Origin: JAMZMI01 sp039970095
Lineage (GTDB): Bacteria; Bacteroidota; Bacteroidia; Cytophagales; Cyclobacteriaceae
Assembly: GCA_039970095.1 (NCBI GenBank)
Contig: JBDVMP010000095.1
Span: forward strand, 62,001 to 126,000
Direction: 5' to 3'
Length of the DNA: 64,000 nt
Shown: one piece after another, positions 1 through 7,864 of the stretch
Layout of the letters: every line of letters begins with the position of its first letter
How positions within the stretch are numbered: position 1 is the first letter of the stretch
Notes under the pieces: model-generated
The model's input: the letters and a program-made list of their open reading frames with translations, nothing else
Database searches by the model: none
Told to the model about the DNA's origin: nothing
Position numbers and translations under genes: made by a program

Positions 1-124
1 CCAAATCATGAGCCTGAGCTGGTCTGACAATGGGCTCTACCAAGAGTTTTCGGTTGCGCATGGCAGAAAACACGAAGTTTGTGCCACCCGCATCTAATGT
101 TAGAATGGTCGGTTTATCAATCAC
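1..124 (-). CDS. ROK-family sugar kinase, N-terminal fragment (cut by window edge)
   Basis: Only the first 41 codons are inside the window. The translation contains TLDAGGTNFVFSA near residues 8-20, which is the phosphate-1 ATP-binding motif (DxGGT) at the N-terminus of ROK-family gluco-, fructo- and mannokinases. The likely start is the GTG at 124, because no ATG lies between the stop of the upstream transporter gene and the motif; the gap is 4 nt, so the two genes are cotranscribed. Downstream of a ManA-like isomerase and a sugar porter, a role in phosphorylating imported mannose or fructose is inferred. The exact substrate cannot be read from this fragment. Confidence 0.72.
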   Translation of the reverse strand, partial: MIDKPTILTLDAGGTNFVFSAMRNRKLLVEPIVRPAQAHDL

Positions 125-128
125 GTTG

Positions 129-1481
129 TTAAAACCCTGATTTCCAGGCGTGCTCTATTTCTTCCAGCGTTTTGCCCTTGGTCTCAGGAATCATTTTATA
201 AGTGAAAAGCACAAGTATAATGGCATTGACCATGAATATCCAAAAGGTGACAGCCCCGCCAGCGCCTTCGAGGAGCATAGGAGTGAGTTGAGTAATCATC
301 ACCACTCCTATCCACAGTACGAAAGTGGCGATGGACATGGCCATTCCTCTGATTTTTGTTGGAAAAATTTCTGACATGATAACCCAGGGAATAGGCCCTA
401 AAGAGGCCGCAAAGCATGCCACAAAACCCAGAATGAAAATCAGTAGCCATGGCCCTGAGTTAACTTCATAGTGAAACATGAAACCTACACCGAGCAGGCA
501 AATGGCCATTCCTGACACGCCCCACAAAAGCAAAGCTCTACGACCCGCCTTATCTATCAACGCTATTGCCACAAATGTAAACACGGTATTCACAGAACCG
601 ATAATCACAGTTTGTAGAAGGGCACTATCAGTTCCAAATCCTACACTTTTGAAAATCTCGGGAGCAAAATAGATTATGGCGTTGATACCTGTAATTTGTG
701 AGAACAAGGCCAAGACCACTCCAACAATCAAAGCCAGTCGATAATTAGAAGTAAACAGTTCTTTGATTGTTCCTTTTTCTTCTGTAAGAGCTTCTTTGAT
801 CTCCTTCAGTACCTTCTGAGCCTGCTCCAAACCATTTACTTTTTCCAGGGTTTTGAGTGCTCCATCTTCTTTTCCGGCCTTGGTCATCCACCTTGGGCTT
901 TCAGGCACGAACAACAACATCAACAGGAACAGTGCTGCCGGAATAAGCTCTGAACCCAGCATATACCTCCAGCCGATATCTACATTCCATGCTTCACCTC
1001 CGGCCGCAGCAATCTTCATGTTCACGAAATAAATGATATTGATCCCAATCACAATGGCCAACTGGTACATGGTCACCAAAGTGCCTCGAAGGTGGGCTGG
1101 AGCTATTTCTGATATATATAATGGAGCAAGCATAGATGCTGCTCCCACGCCCACTCCTCCTATAAACCTTGCTATCACAAATTCAGTCAATGAGTTGGGA
1201 ATGGCCGAACCAATTGCTGATATGGCGAACAGAACAGCTGTAATGATTAGGATTTTTTTTCGACCAAACCGGTCACTGAAATAGCCAGCAACAACAGCTC
1301 CTAAAACACAGCCCCAAATCGCACTGGATGCCGCCCAGCCTGTCATAGCTGCGGTCAGCTCAAATTTGGTTTGAAGGTAGCCTATAGCACCGGCTATCAC
1401 AGCAGTATCATAACCAAACAACAAACCGCCCAAAGCGGCGACCATGGAAACTTTATATATGTAATTCTTGGAGTGATTCAT
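129..1481 (-). CDS. MFS sugar porter (XylE/GLUT-like)
   Basis: A 450-residue inner-membrane protein with about twelve hydrophobic segments. It has the sugar porter family marks: GGLLFGYDTAVIAGA in helix 1, DRFGRKK in the loop after helix 2, PESPRW at the end of the sixth segment, DKAGRR in the matching loop of the second half, and PETKGKTLEEIE at the C-terminus. Members import monosaccharides such as xylose, glucose or galactose with protons. It sits between a ManA-like isomerase gene 28 nt upstream and a ROK kinase gene 4 nt downstream, so uptake of mannose released by the GH92 enzymes of the locus is the likely role. The substrate is inferred from context. Confidence 0.88.
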   Translation of the reverse strand: MNHSKNYIYKVSMVAALGGLLFGYDTAVIAGAIGYLQTKFELTAAMTGWAASSAIWGCVLGAVVAGYFSDRFGRKKILIITAVLFAISAIGSAIPNSLTEFVIARFIGGVGVGAASMLAPLYISEIAPAHLRGTLVTMYQLAIVIGINIIYFVNMKIAAAGGEAWNVDIGWRYMLGSELIPAALFLLMLLFVPESPRWMTKAGKEDGALKTLEKVNGLEQAQKVLKEIKEALTEEKGTIKELFTSNYRLALIVGVVLALFSQITGINAIIYFAPEIFKSVGFGTDSALLQTVIIGSVNTVFTFVAIALIDKAGRRALLLWGVSGMAICLLGVGFMFHYEVNSGPWLLIFILGFVACFAASLGPIPWVIMSEIFPTKIRGMAMSIATFVLWIGVVMITQLTPMLLEGAGGAVTFWIFMVNAIILVLFTYKMIPETKGKTLEEIEHAWKSGF

Positions 1482-1509
1482 GTTTTCGGTTTTAGGTTGG
1501 GGGTAACAA

Positions 1510-3246
1510 TCAGCTTCTTACATAAGCTTTGATTGTGGCTATTTCTTTTCCTTCGCTCGTGCCATGAGGTCTGATGATGTATTGGTCCACATTTGCAGGG
1601 ATAATAAATGTCTCAGCATAATTGACAATGAAAGGTTCGAATGAGTGGCTTGGGCTTTCTACCATAGCCTGATCTCCTTCTACAAGGCTGATGACGTGTA
1701 CCGTAGCTTCTGTTTTGTGTAAAACAGGTTTCTTAAACCAATGTCTTCTGGTTTCTATAAACTCTGTGTTGTGCAACCCGGTGCGCTCTTCTCTCCAGCC
1801 ATCTCCGCTGGCCACTTGATCTATTTTATTCACCAGTTCTCTTTTTACCCAGTCTTCATCTCGATCCATCTGAATGACCTGCTCTCCGTGATCAATATTG
1901 ATTGGTCTTGGTTTTCCGTCCATTCCTAATCGCCCCCAGTCCCATAACTTAAAAGTGAAAATATATGGAGTAGCGCTGATTTCAAGGACAACAGAGTCTT
2001 TTCCCGAGCAATGAATAGTTCCTGCAGGGATCAAAAAATGATCGTGTTTCTTAGCGTCCCACGAAACAGTGAATTTATCTGCATCGAATTCTTTTCCAGT
2101 GGATTGAGATTCTCTCAAATCAGAAAACAATTCATCCTTATCTGCTTCTTTTTTTACGCCCAAATAAACCTGGGCTCCTGGCTTAGCATCGAGCATGTAG
2201 TAACTTTCGTCCTGCGTGTAATGCATGCCAAATTTCTCCTGGATATACTCGGTAAGCGGATGCACTTGCAAGCTCAGGTTTCCGCCATCCATTGTGTCAA
2301 GAAAATCGAACCTGATGGGGAATTCATCTCCAAACCGGGCGTACACATTATCTCCCATCAAGGCTTTGGAGTGAAATAATACCAGGTTAATTGAAGGTGT
2401 TTCAAAAAGACAATCTCCAAACTGAAGCAAAAGACTATTTTCCTCAGGAACACAGTTGAACCCCCAGGCAAAGTTCTTTTGTTCCTTATCCAGGTCAAAT
2501 TTCTCTTTCATCCATTGCCCTCCCCACGGGCCAGGATCAAAAAATGGCACAACGCTAAAAGGACGCGAGAGTGTTTCCTTCAAAGCAGCTTCATAAGTTT
2601 CTCCAGAGACCATTTTCGGAGTTTCAGCATTGGTGTCGAGCCAATAATCAACTTTGTGCCTTATTCTCTTTTTTAATCTGTCACAAACACGCCAGTCTAC
2701 AAAAAAGCTTCTTTTGTACTGAGTCTCGAATGGCTCATCAGCATTGTTTAATCCAAGATTTACAACTTGGTTTTTGCGCATGCGCATTTGAATCTCCCAG
2801 CGTGCCATGTCAGCATATATGATCAAATGGGAATCGGGACATACCAAAGATGCTCCCGGCCCAATTACCAGTGTTAATCCGTTCCTTTTTGAGCAAAGAG
2901 ATAGAACCTCAGATACTTTTTTATCGTCAAGAAAATCTTCAATATTCAACCGGGAAATATATCCGAAAATGCGATCATCCGTTACATCTGGGTGAGTAAG
3001 CTCCTCTATTTCTTCAGGGCTTTTCATCAGATCTTTTGTGTGAACTGTTAGACCAGGGCTTAGTTCGGATTGAAGCATGCCCCCTACCAACTCTATGTTC
3101 ACACCGTGATAACATTCTATGGCAATCGTAATATCTGATTCAGCGCTACTATTGATATGCTCTTTGATTTTGGAAGCTATCTCCTTCCATCCTATATGGC
3201 AGGAATGCCCTTTTATGGTTACAGCCGGAAATTTATTGAAAGGCAT
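1510..3246 (-). CDS. Class I mannose-6-phosphate isomerase-like protein with extra N-terminal domain
   Basis: The C-terminal part (about residues 240-578) is a type I phosphomannose isomerase cupin: metal-binding LSLQVHPL with His329, the DESYYML segment, LIPAGTIHC near residue 415 and KLWDWGR. The enzyme interconverts mannose 6-phosphate and fructose 6-phosphate in the cytoplasm. Classical ManA is about 390 residues; this one is 578 because of an N-terminal region of roughly 230 residues. That region resembles a uridine-kinase fold (LVIGPGASLV, IYADMARWEIQMRM) but shows no Walker A motif. It is the first gene of an operon with a sugar porter and a ROK kinase. Its promoter is overlapped by a predicted GntR operator. 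The function of the extra domain is unknown. Confidence 0.82.
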   Translation of the reverse strand: MPFNKFPAVTIKGHSCHIGWKEIASKIKEHINSSAESDITIAIECYHGVNIELVGGMLQSELSPGLTVHTKDLMKSPEEIEELTHPDVTDDRIFGYISRLNIEDFLDDKKVSEVLSLCSKRNGLTLVIGPGASLVCPDSHLIIYADMARWEIQMRMRKNQVVNLGLNNADEPFETQYKRSFFVDWRVCDRLKKRIRHKVDYWLDTNAETPKMVSGETYEAALKETLSRPFSVVPFFDPGPWGGQWMKEKFDLDKEQKNFAWGFNCVPEENSLLLQFGDCLFETPSINLVLFHSKALMGDNVYARFGDEFPIRFDFLDTMDGGNLSLQVHPLTEYIQEKFGMHYTQDESYYMLDAKPGAQVYLGVKKEADKDELFSDLRESQSTGKEFDADKFTVSWDAKKHDHFLIPAGTIHCSGKDSVVLEISATPYIFTFKLWDWGRLGMDGKPRPINIDHGEQVIQMDRDEDWVKRELVNKIDQVASGDGWREERTGLHNTEFIETRRHWFKKPVLHKTEATVHVISLVEGDQAMVESPSHSFEPFIVNYAETFIIPANVDQYIIRPHGTSEGKEIATIKAYVRS

Positions 3247-3292
3247 AATCTCTAAATGGTTTTTACGTAGGACAATGAGTTAATTTTTAATA

Positions 3293-3310
3293 TGTTCATA
3301 TGTATGAACA
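3293..3310. promoter_or_regulatory. Predicted GntR operator 1 (upstream of isomerase-porter-kinase operon)
   Basis: TGTTCATA-TG-TATGAACA is a perfect 8+8 bp inverted repeat. It overlaps the end of the predicted -7 box of the leftward promoter and so would cover the transcription start. Near-identical copies occur at three other promoters of the same locus, including that of the GntR gene itself. Confidence 0.75.
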
Positions 3311-3341
3311 AAGTTACATGATTAATTTACTAATCGTCAAA
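3309..3341 (-). promoter_or_regulatory. Predicted Bacteroidota-type promoter of the isomerase operon
   Basis: On the minus strand, TTTG at 3341-3338 is followed after 21 nt by TAACTTTG at 3316-3309, matching the Bacteroidota consensus TTTG / TAnnTTTG. The -33 element lies inside the last codons of the neighbouring DUF5005-like gene. The ATG is about 62 nt downstream. Confidence 0.6.
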
Positions 3342-4421
3342 AATTTCAGCGAATGGGATTCTTGCGAACCTGGGGCGGTAAATACCTGCATTCTCAAAAT
3401 GATCTTCTAATCTGAAGCTGTTCGTATTGTACGACAGCAAAATGGTACTGTCATTGGCGAATTGAGGATGTATCAAGCTGTTATAAGTAAACAAGTTTTC
3501 ATTGTCATATGGGATAGGTGTATTATAAACAAGGCGCTGGTTGCCCCATGGTCCGTATGGTGTATTTGAAGTGTATGTGAAAACTCTGGTACCCAGTTCT
3601 CCTTCTTGAGTTAAATAAACGTATTTGTCTCTGGTCTTAATTATGGAGAATTGTTCAGACCCATCTGCATCTGTCATTGGTACAGCTTCCTCCACATTGT
3701 CAGTCCACCCATTTCCTGTAAAGAACTGCCAATCGTCGGCCACTTCATTTGTGGTTTTGGCTACATAAGCCCCGCCCTGTCCATATCCGTAGATATATGT
3801 AGTTTTATCTTCTTGTAAAACTGCATGGCCAAAATGGATGTTCAAGTCCTTGGTCTTTGGGATAACCTGATGAGCTATTTCCTGAAAACCCGGAAGGGAA
3901 TAACTAATTAAGGCTGTTTCTAAAAACTTAAAATCCCACATTCCAGTATCTAGCTGTGTAAATTTTGAGGCAAATACGTGCAGGGTATCATCTCTCACAA
4001 AGGCGTCACCCGGCCAGTACCAAATTTGATGTTCGTCTCGCACTCCACTCAACACCTCATGAGGTATCATCATTGATTTAAACTCCCAGGGTTCTCCTTG
4101 ATGTAACGTAATGATACTGTCGCCATCTTGTACAACAAATGAGTTTCGTATGTATAAAGGACTTTGTTTTTTACGGGTAAAATCAGACGCAACCTCTCCC
4201 AGAAAAGTATCTCCGAATATCCACAGTTGTCTTCCATCAGGCAACTCTACAGAATACGTACCATCGCCACCTGTGAATCCGTTTCCGTAACTAATGAATA
4301 GTGAATCAAAATAACTGGCAGGTCGGTCTCTAAATGGAGTCACCTCCAGTTCATCTTTTTTATCTCCTTCACAGCAGAAAAGTGTCAGAGCCACAAGCAA
4401 AACCAAAAAATTGTTCTTCAT
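3330..4421 (-). CDS. DUF5005-like lipoprotein, putative surface or periplasmic glycan-active propeller protein
   Basis: A 363-residue protein with a lipoprotein signal (MKNNFLVLLVALTLFCCEG, lipid Cys at 16 or 17). The mature part has the pattern of DUF5005/DUF4185-type five-bladed propellers: GNGFTGGDGTYSVELPDGR then LWIFGDTFLG, WYWPGDAFV, TYIYGYGQGG, SEQFSI and YGPWGNQRLVYNTP. Such folds are shared with GH43/GH32-like glycosidases, and DUF4185 members were reported as D-arabinan hydrolases (GH183), but activity here is unproven. A clear paralog is encoded divergently 160 bp away. A degenerate GntR operator lies between them, tying both to the mannan locus. A glycoside hydrolase or glycan-binding role is inference. 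Confidence 0.75.
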   Translation of the reverse strand: MKNNFLVLLVALTLFCCEGDKKDELEVTPFRDRPASYFDSLFISYGNGFTGGDGTYSVELPDGRQLWIFGDTFLGEVASDFTRKKQSPLYIRNSFVVQDGDSIITLHQGEPWEFKSMMIPHEVLSGVRDEHQIWYWPGDAFVRDDTLHVFASKFTQLDTGMWDFKFLETALISYSLPGFQEIAHQVIPKTKDLNIHFGHAVLQEDKTTYIYGYGQGGAYVAKTTNEVADDWQFFTGNGWTDNVEEAVPMTDADGSEQFSIIKTRDKYVYLTQEGELGTRVFTYTSNTPYGPWGNQRLVYNTPIPYDNENLFTYNSLIHPQFANDSTILLSYNTNSFRLEDHFENAGIYRPRFARIPFAEIFDD

Positions 4422-4459
4422 AAAATGTTTAGCAAAAGGTCATAACCTTAGTGTCATCA

Positions 4460-4477
4460 TGATCAAATGTATGCACA
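4460..4477. promoter_or_regulatory. Predicted GntR operator 2 (between the divergent DUF5005-like genes)
   Basis: TGATCAAATGTATGCACA matches operator 1 at 15 of 18 positions and also keeps the flanking AAG that follows the repeat there. It lies 38 bp upstream of the leftward start and 104 bp upstream of the rightward start, so it could control either gene. Confidence 0.55.
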
Positions 4478-4581
4478 AAGTCCTCTCTCAACAACGACTT
4501 CAAACTATAATATCATTAACTGAAAACTTTAGCAATTTCGAGTAATCCCAACTTTGTATCTAATTGTATTAGTAGGATAGA

Positions 4582-5742
4582 ATGGTAAAAAAAATCACGA
4601 AAACAGCGATTTCGGTGCTTTTTTTCTCCGTTGTGCTTCTAATGTCCTGTGAAGAAAACACACCTCTCACCTCAGCTGAGCTGCACGCCGAAGAAGATAA
4701 TCATGAAGCCGAAGATGACCCAGATGAGGAAAAAAACGAGCCCATTGAATGGTGCGTTCAAAAGACATGTTGGGATCAATCCATTCTTACCTGCCGAGAC
4801 TCTGTCATGATTGCCAATTTTACCCGTAATGAGGGATGGACAGGTGGAGACGCAACCTACTCAATACCTCTAGCTGATCATCGGGTTTTATGGCTTTTTG
4901 GAGATTCATTTATAGATCAGGTAAAAGAAGACCGCTCCAGAACATCATTTAATCTGATAAACAATTGTCTCATGGTTCAGAATGGAGATGATTTCAGTAC
5001 TGTTCATGGTGGAACAGATAATGTACCAAAGGCATTTGCCACCCCAGCAGATGGATCATCATGGTATTGGCCTGGCCATGGAAGAGCCGATGAAGACACA
5101 CTTTATGTATTTATGCACGCCTTTGGAACAGGTGGAGGTGGCATGTGGGATTTCTTCAGAACAGGAGTGGATTTACTCAAGGTAGATCCTTATACTTTCG
5201 AAACATTCAGCAGCACACGGCTCATAGATGGTGATGGTATCTCTTATGGCGCTCATATCATGGAGGTAGAGGATTCGGTGTATATATACGGTGTGCTGGC
5301 AGAAGGTGCCAACAAGCATTTGTTTATAGCCAGAAGTGACCTCCGCTTCTCTCAACCATGGGTATATTACTCCAACAATGAATGGACTGACAAATCAGAG
5401 AATGCAACAAGCATATTTACTGGAGTTTCAGAACAGTTTAGTGTGTTTCACCATAATGACAAATTTTACCTCTTAACTCAACACCCAATACTGGGGAAGC
5501 AGATTTATCTCTACTCTGGTGAGTCCCCCCAAGGGCCATGGACTAACCGAAAGACGATTTATTGTACACCTGAGACAGGGGGCAATATTTTCACTTACAA
5601 TGCTTACGCTCATACCATGTTCATGGATGAAGGCAGATTGCTCGTATCCTATAATATCAACAGCTTTGACATACAGGATCTGATTTTGAGTGCGGATAAC
5701 TACCGGCCTTATTTTATCACTATTGAAAATTGGGAGGATTAG
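4582..5742 (+). CDS. DUF5005-like lipoprotein, paralog of the divergent neighbour
   Basis: A 386-residue lipoprotein (signal TKTAISVLFFSVVLLMSCEE, lipid Cys about 23). An acidic linker rich in E and D follows (about residues 30-55), a common surface-lipoprotein tether. The propeller region mirrors the divergent paralog: NEGWTGGDATYSIPL, LWLFGDSFIDQ, WYWPGHGRADEDTLYVF, VSEQFSVF, GPWTNRKTIY and NIFTYNAYAH. It adds a cysteine-bearing segment (WCVQKTCWDQSILTC, about residues 58-72) that its partner lacks. The two probably arose by duplication and inversion. Function is unknown; a secreted carbohydrate-active role fits the fold type and the GntR-linked context. Confidence 0.74.
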   Translation: MVKKITKTAISVLFFSVVLLMSCEENTPLTSAELHAEEDNHEAEDDPDEEKNEPIEWCVQKTCWDQSILTCRDSVMIANFTRNEGWTGGDATYSIPLADHRVLWLFGDSFIDQVKEDRSRTSFNLINNCLMVQNGDDFSTVHGGTDNVPKAFATPADGSSWYWPGHGRADEDTLYVFMHAFGTGGGGMWDFFRTGVDLLKVDPYTFETFSSTRLIDGDGISYGAHIMEVEDSVYIYGVLAEGANKHLFIARSDLRFSQPWVYYSNNEWTDKSENATSIFTGVSEQFSVFHHNDKFYLLTQHPILGKQIYLYSGESPQGPWTNRKTIYCTPETGGNIFTYNAYAHTMFMDEGRLLVSYNINSFDIQDLILSADNYRPYFITIENWED

Positions 5743-5868
5743 CTTTTCCAAATAATCATTTTTTTTTTCATTCAAGGATAATCCCCTCCTTTGAGCAATT
5801 TGTATTGATGTGTATAAGGGTTTCGGCACAAAGCCAGACACCCCTTTTAGACTATCAAACGTTAACAA

Positions 5869-6735
5869 ATGATGAAAAAATTAAGACTATTTTCCTTAAC
5901 GCTGCTCGTGTCAGGCTTTACTTCAATCGCCCTACTCAACTCTTGTAGCGATGATGAGCCGACACCTGCTGAACCGACGATCTCTATTTCTGCTACTGGA
6001 GTGGTCGATGGCATTGTCACCGGTGACATTGGAACAGAGATTTCTGTGAGTATTACGATTGATGCTGAAGCTGGTTTTGAAAGCCTGACTATTACAGAGT
6101 ATCAAGGGACTACCGAAATAGGTAGTGAGACTTTTACTACTGAGCAAACTACGTATTCCCACACAATTACAGATGAGGACTTCCAAAACCCATTTAGGGT
6201 TCAGTTTGAACTTTCTGATGCAAAAGGGAATACTGTTTCTGAAAATCTGATCATTCAGGTAGAAGCCACAAACGCTAATAAATTGTTGGCATATAGCTGG
6301 CTTTTTTCTAAGCAAGTATGGTCTGATGATGAGGAAGTAGGAGGTGATGGTGCAGATGCCATAAAGGATTGTGAAACAGATAATGTTCAGTCTTTCTATG
6401 CTGACGGAAGTGTAAAATACAACTTCGGCCCAAAAACAGGACTAGACGGAGGAGACTGTGAAGGTTCACCTAATGGCTGTGAAGGTTCATGTCCTGGTGA
6501 TGGTTCTGCTATCTATACCGGATGGGATTATGACACTGAGGCAGAAATAATCAGCGTTTATAGAGCTGATGCGACTACAGAGGCTCCACTTGACACAGTG
6601 GCATATCATTTGATGTCATTTGGCGATACTGAGTTCACTGGTAGAGTTTACTATGATCTCAGTGCACTATTCGGTTTTGAGTTTATCCTGCCTTTGGATG
6701 AAACCTGGACTGCAGTGGCGAAAGAAGAAAAATAA
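5869..6735 (+). CDS. Hypothetical lipoprotein with Ig-like domain and Cys-rich loop
   Basis: A 288-residue lipoprotein (LLVSGFTSIALLNSCSDDE, lipid Cys 26) starting at ATGATG; the second ATG could serve. Residues about 35-130 look like an Ig/PKD-type beta domain (repeated T/S/V-rich strands, ITIDAEAGFESLTITEY). Residues about 140-288 (SWLFSKQVWSDDE, VQSFYADGSVKYNFGP, MSFGDTEFTGRVYYDL) resemble the lipocalin-like C-terminal domains of SusE-position lipoproteins. A cysteine-rich loop, GDCEGSPNGCEGSCPGDG, carries an imperfect seven-residue repeat. It lies 126 bp downstream of the DUF5005-like gene and ends at a strong terminator. A glycan-binding role is only a guess. Confidence 0.6.
   Translation: MMKKLRLFSLTLLVSGFTSIALLNSCSDDEPTPAEPTISISATGVVDGIVTGDIGTEISVSITIDAEAGFESLTITEYQGTTEIGSETFTTEQTTYSHTITDEDFQNPFRVQFELSDAKGNTVSENLIIQVEATNANKLLAYSWLFSKQVWSDDEEVGGDGADAIKDCETDNVQSFYADGSVKYNFGPKTGLDGGDCEGSPNGCEGSCPGDGSAIYTGWDYDTEAEIISVYRADATTEAPLDTVAYHLMSFGDTEFTGRVYYDLSALFGFEFILPLDETWTAVAKEEK
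6457..6489 (+). repeat. 12-bp direct repeat inside a lipoprotein gene
   Basis: TGTGAAGGTTCA occurs at 6457-6468 and again at 6478-6489, a 21-nt period that encodes CEGSPNG followed by CEGSCPG. It looks like a short tandem duplication that built a cysteine-rich loop. Confidence 0.7.
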
Positions 6736-6752
6736 CATTCAGCACTTGGTTT

Positions 6753-6787
6753 AATCCTGCAGTCGTCATGATTGCAGGATTTTTTTT
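6753..6787 (+). terminator. Rho-independent terminator
   Basis: Perfect 9-bp stem AATCCTGCA / TGCAGGATT with an 11-nt loop, followed directly by a run of T to 6787. It closes the lipoprotein gene. The T-run ends only 6 nt before the ATG of the next gene, so it may also act as an attenuator for the downstream operon. Confidence 0.85.
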
Positions 6788-6793
6788 ACCCTT

Positions 6794-7864
6794 ATGAAAT
6801 TAGGATTCGGTCTATATAAATCACTTCTCAACGATGACAACTTCCGCTTCGCCAAGCAGGCTGGAGCCACTCATCTTGTTGTTCAATTAGTGGATTATCT
6901 CAAAGGCGGAGATAGTCCTTCACTCACCCGAAATTATCGTGGCGGATGGGGCATCACGCAAAATCAAGATAAGCTTTGGGAATATGAAGACCTTGTTGCA
7001 CTCAAAAAACAAATTGAATCTCATGGATTACATTGGGAGGCCATAGAAAACTTTGATCCCTCCCATTGGTATGACATTGTTTGGGATGGCCCAGAGAAAG
7101 CCAAGCAGCTCGAAAACCTGAAATACATGATTCGCAACATTGGCAAAGCTGGAATACCAGTAATGGGTTATTACTTCAGCCTGGCCGGTGTGTGGGGATG
7201 GACTTCAGGCAGAACAGGCAGAGGTCAGGCCAACTCAGTTGGTTTTGATAGCAGTCAGGTAGATCACACCACTCCTATTCCTGAAGGAATGGTTTGGAAT
7301 ATGGTTTATAATCCTGAATCTCAGGGAACAAGAGAGTCAGTCTCTCATGATGAACTATGGGAACGTTTTGCCCATTTCTTGAATGAAATTATCCCCATAG
7401 CGGAGGAAAACAACGTGAAAATGGTGGCTCACCCTGATGATCCTCCGATGGAGTATTTGAGAGGCTCAGCCAGACTGATTTATAAACCGGACTTGTACGA
7501 CAAGCTACTAGAGACAGTGGATAGTCCATGTAATGGCATAGAGTTTTGCATGGGCACCACTCAGGAAATGGCTGAAGGAAATATCTATGACGCACTTGAT
7601 AAGTACTCGGCACTGAATAAAATTGGCTATATCCATTTTCGAAACGTAATAGGTAAAGTACCCAACTATAGAGAAGCGTTTGTTGACGAAGGCGATATTG
7701 ATATGATCAAAGCGCTTCGCATCCTAAAGAAGAATAATTACGATGGTGTTTTGATACCGGATCACACTCCTGAAATGGACTGCAATGCCCCCTGGCACGC
7801 AGGAATGGCTTTTGCCATGGGGTATATGAAGGCAGCACTGCAAGTTATAAACTCCGAAAAATGA
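6794..7864 (+). CDS. Mannonate dehydratase family protein (UxuA-like)
   Basis: A 356-residue cytosolic TIM-barrel protein of the UxuA/xylose-isomerase-like superfamily. It shows family metal-site motifs in order: MVAHPDDPP (about residues 214-222), GIEFCMGTTQEM (about 249-260), YIHFRNV (about 278-284) and LIPDHTPEMD near residue 320. UxuA dehydrates D-mannonate to 2-keto-3-deoxy-D-gluconate; E. coli UxuA is 394 residues. It starts an operon with DUF4432, SMP-30 lactonase and SDR genes, which together suggest sugar oxidation, lactone opening and dehydration. The substrate may be mannonate or another sugar acid such as a 6-deoxyhexonate. No SD sequence is visible before the ATG, as is usual in this phylum. 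Confidence 0.8.
   Translation: MKLGFGLYKSLLNDDNFRFAKQAGATHLVVQLVDYLKGGDSPSLTRNYRGGWGITQNQDKLWEYEDLVALKKQIESHGLHWEAIENFDPSHWYDIVWDGPEKAKQLENLKYMIRNIGKAGIPVMGYYFSLAGVWGWTSGRTGRGQANSVGFDSSQVDHTTPIPEGMVWNMVYNPESQGTRESVSHDELWERFAHFLNEIIPIAEENNVKMVAHPDDPPMEYLRGSARLIYKPDLYDKLLETVDSPCNGIEFCMGTTQEMAEGNIYDALDKYSALNKIGYIHFRNVIGKVPNYREAFVDEGDIDMIKALRILKKNNYDGVLIPDHTPEMDCNAPWHAGMAFAMGYMKAALQVINSEK

Noticed and set aside
5805..5840. Possible fifth GntR operator before the Cys-rich lipoprotein gene
   Set aside because: GATGTGTATAAG matches only part of a half-site and shows no inverted partner.
5473..5868. Open frame of 131 codons on the minus strand
   Set aside because: It overlaps the 3' half of the DUF5005-like gene and has no recognisable domain or signal.
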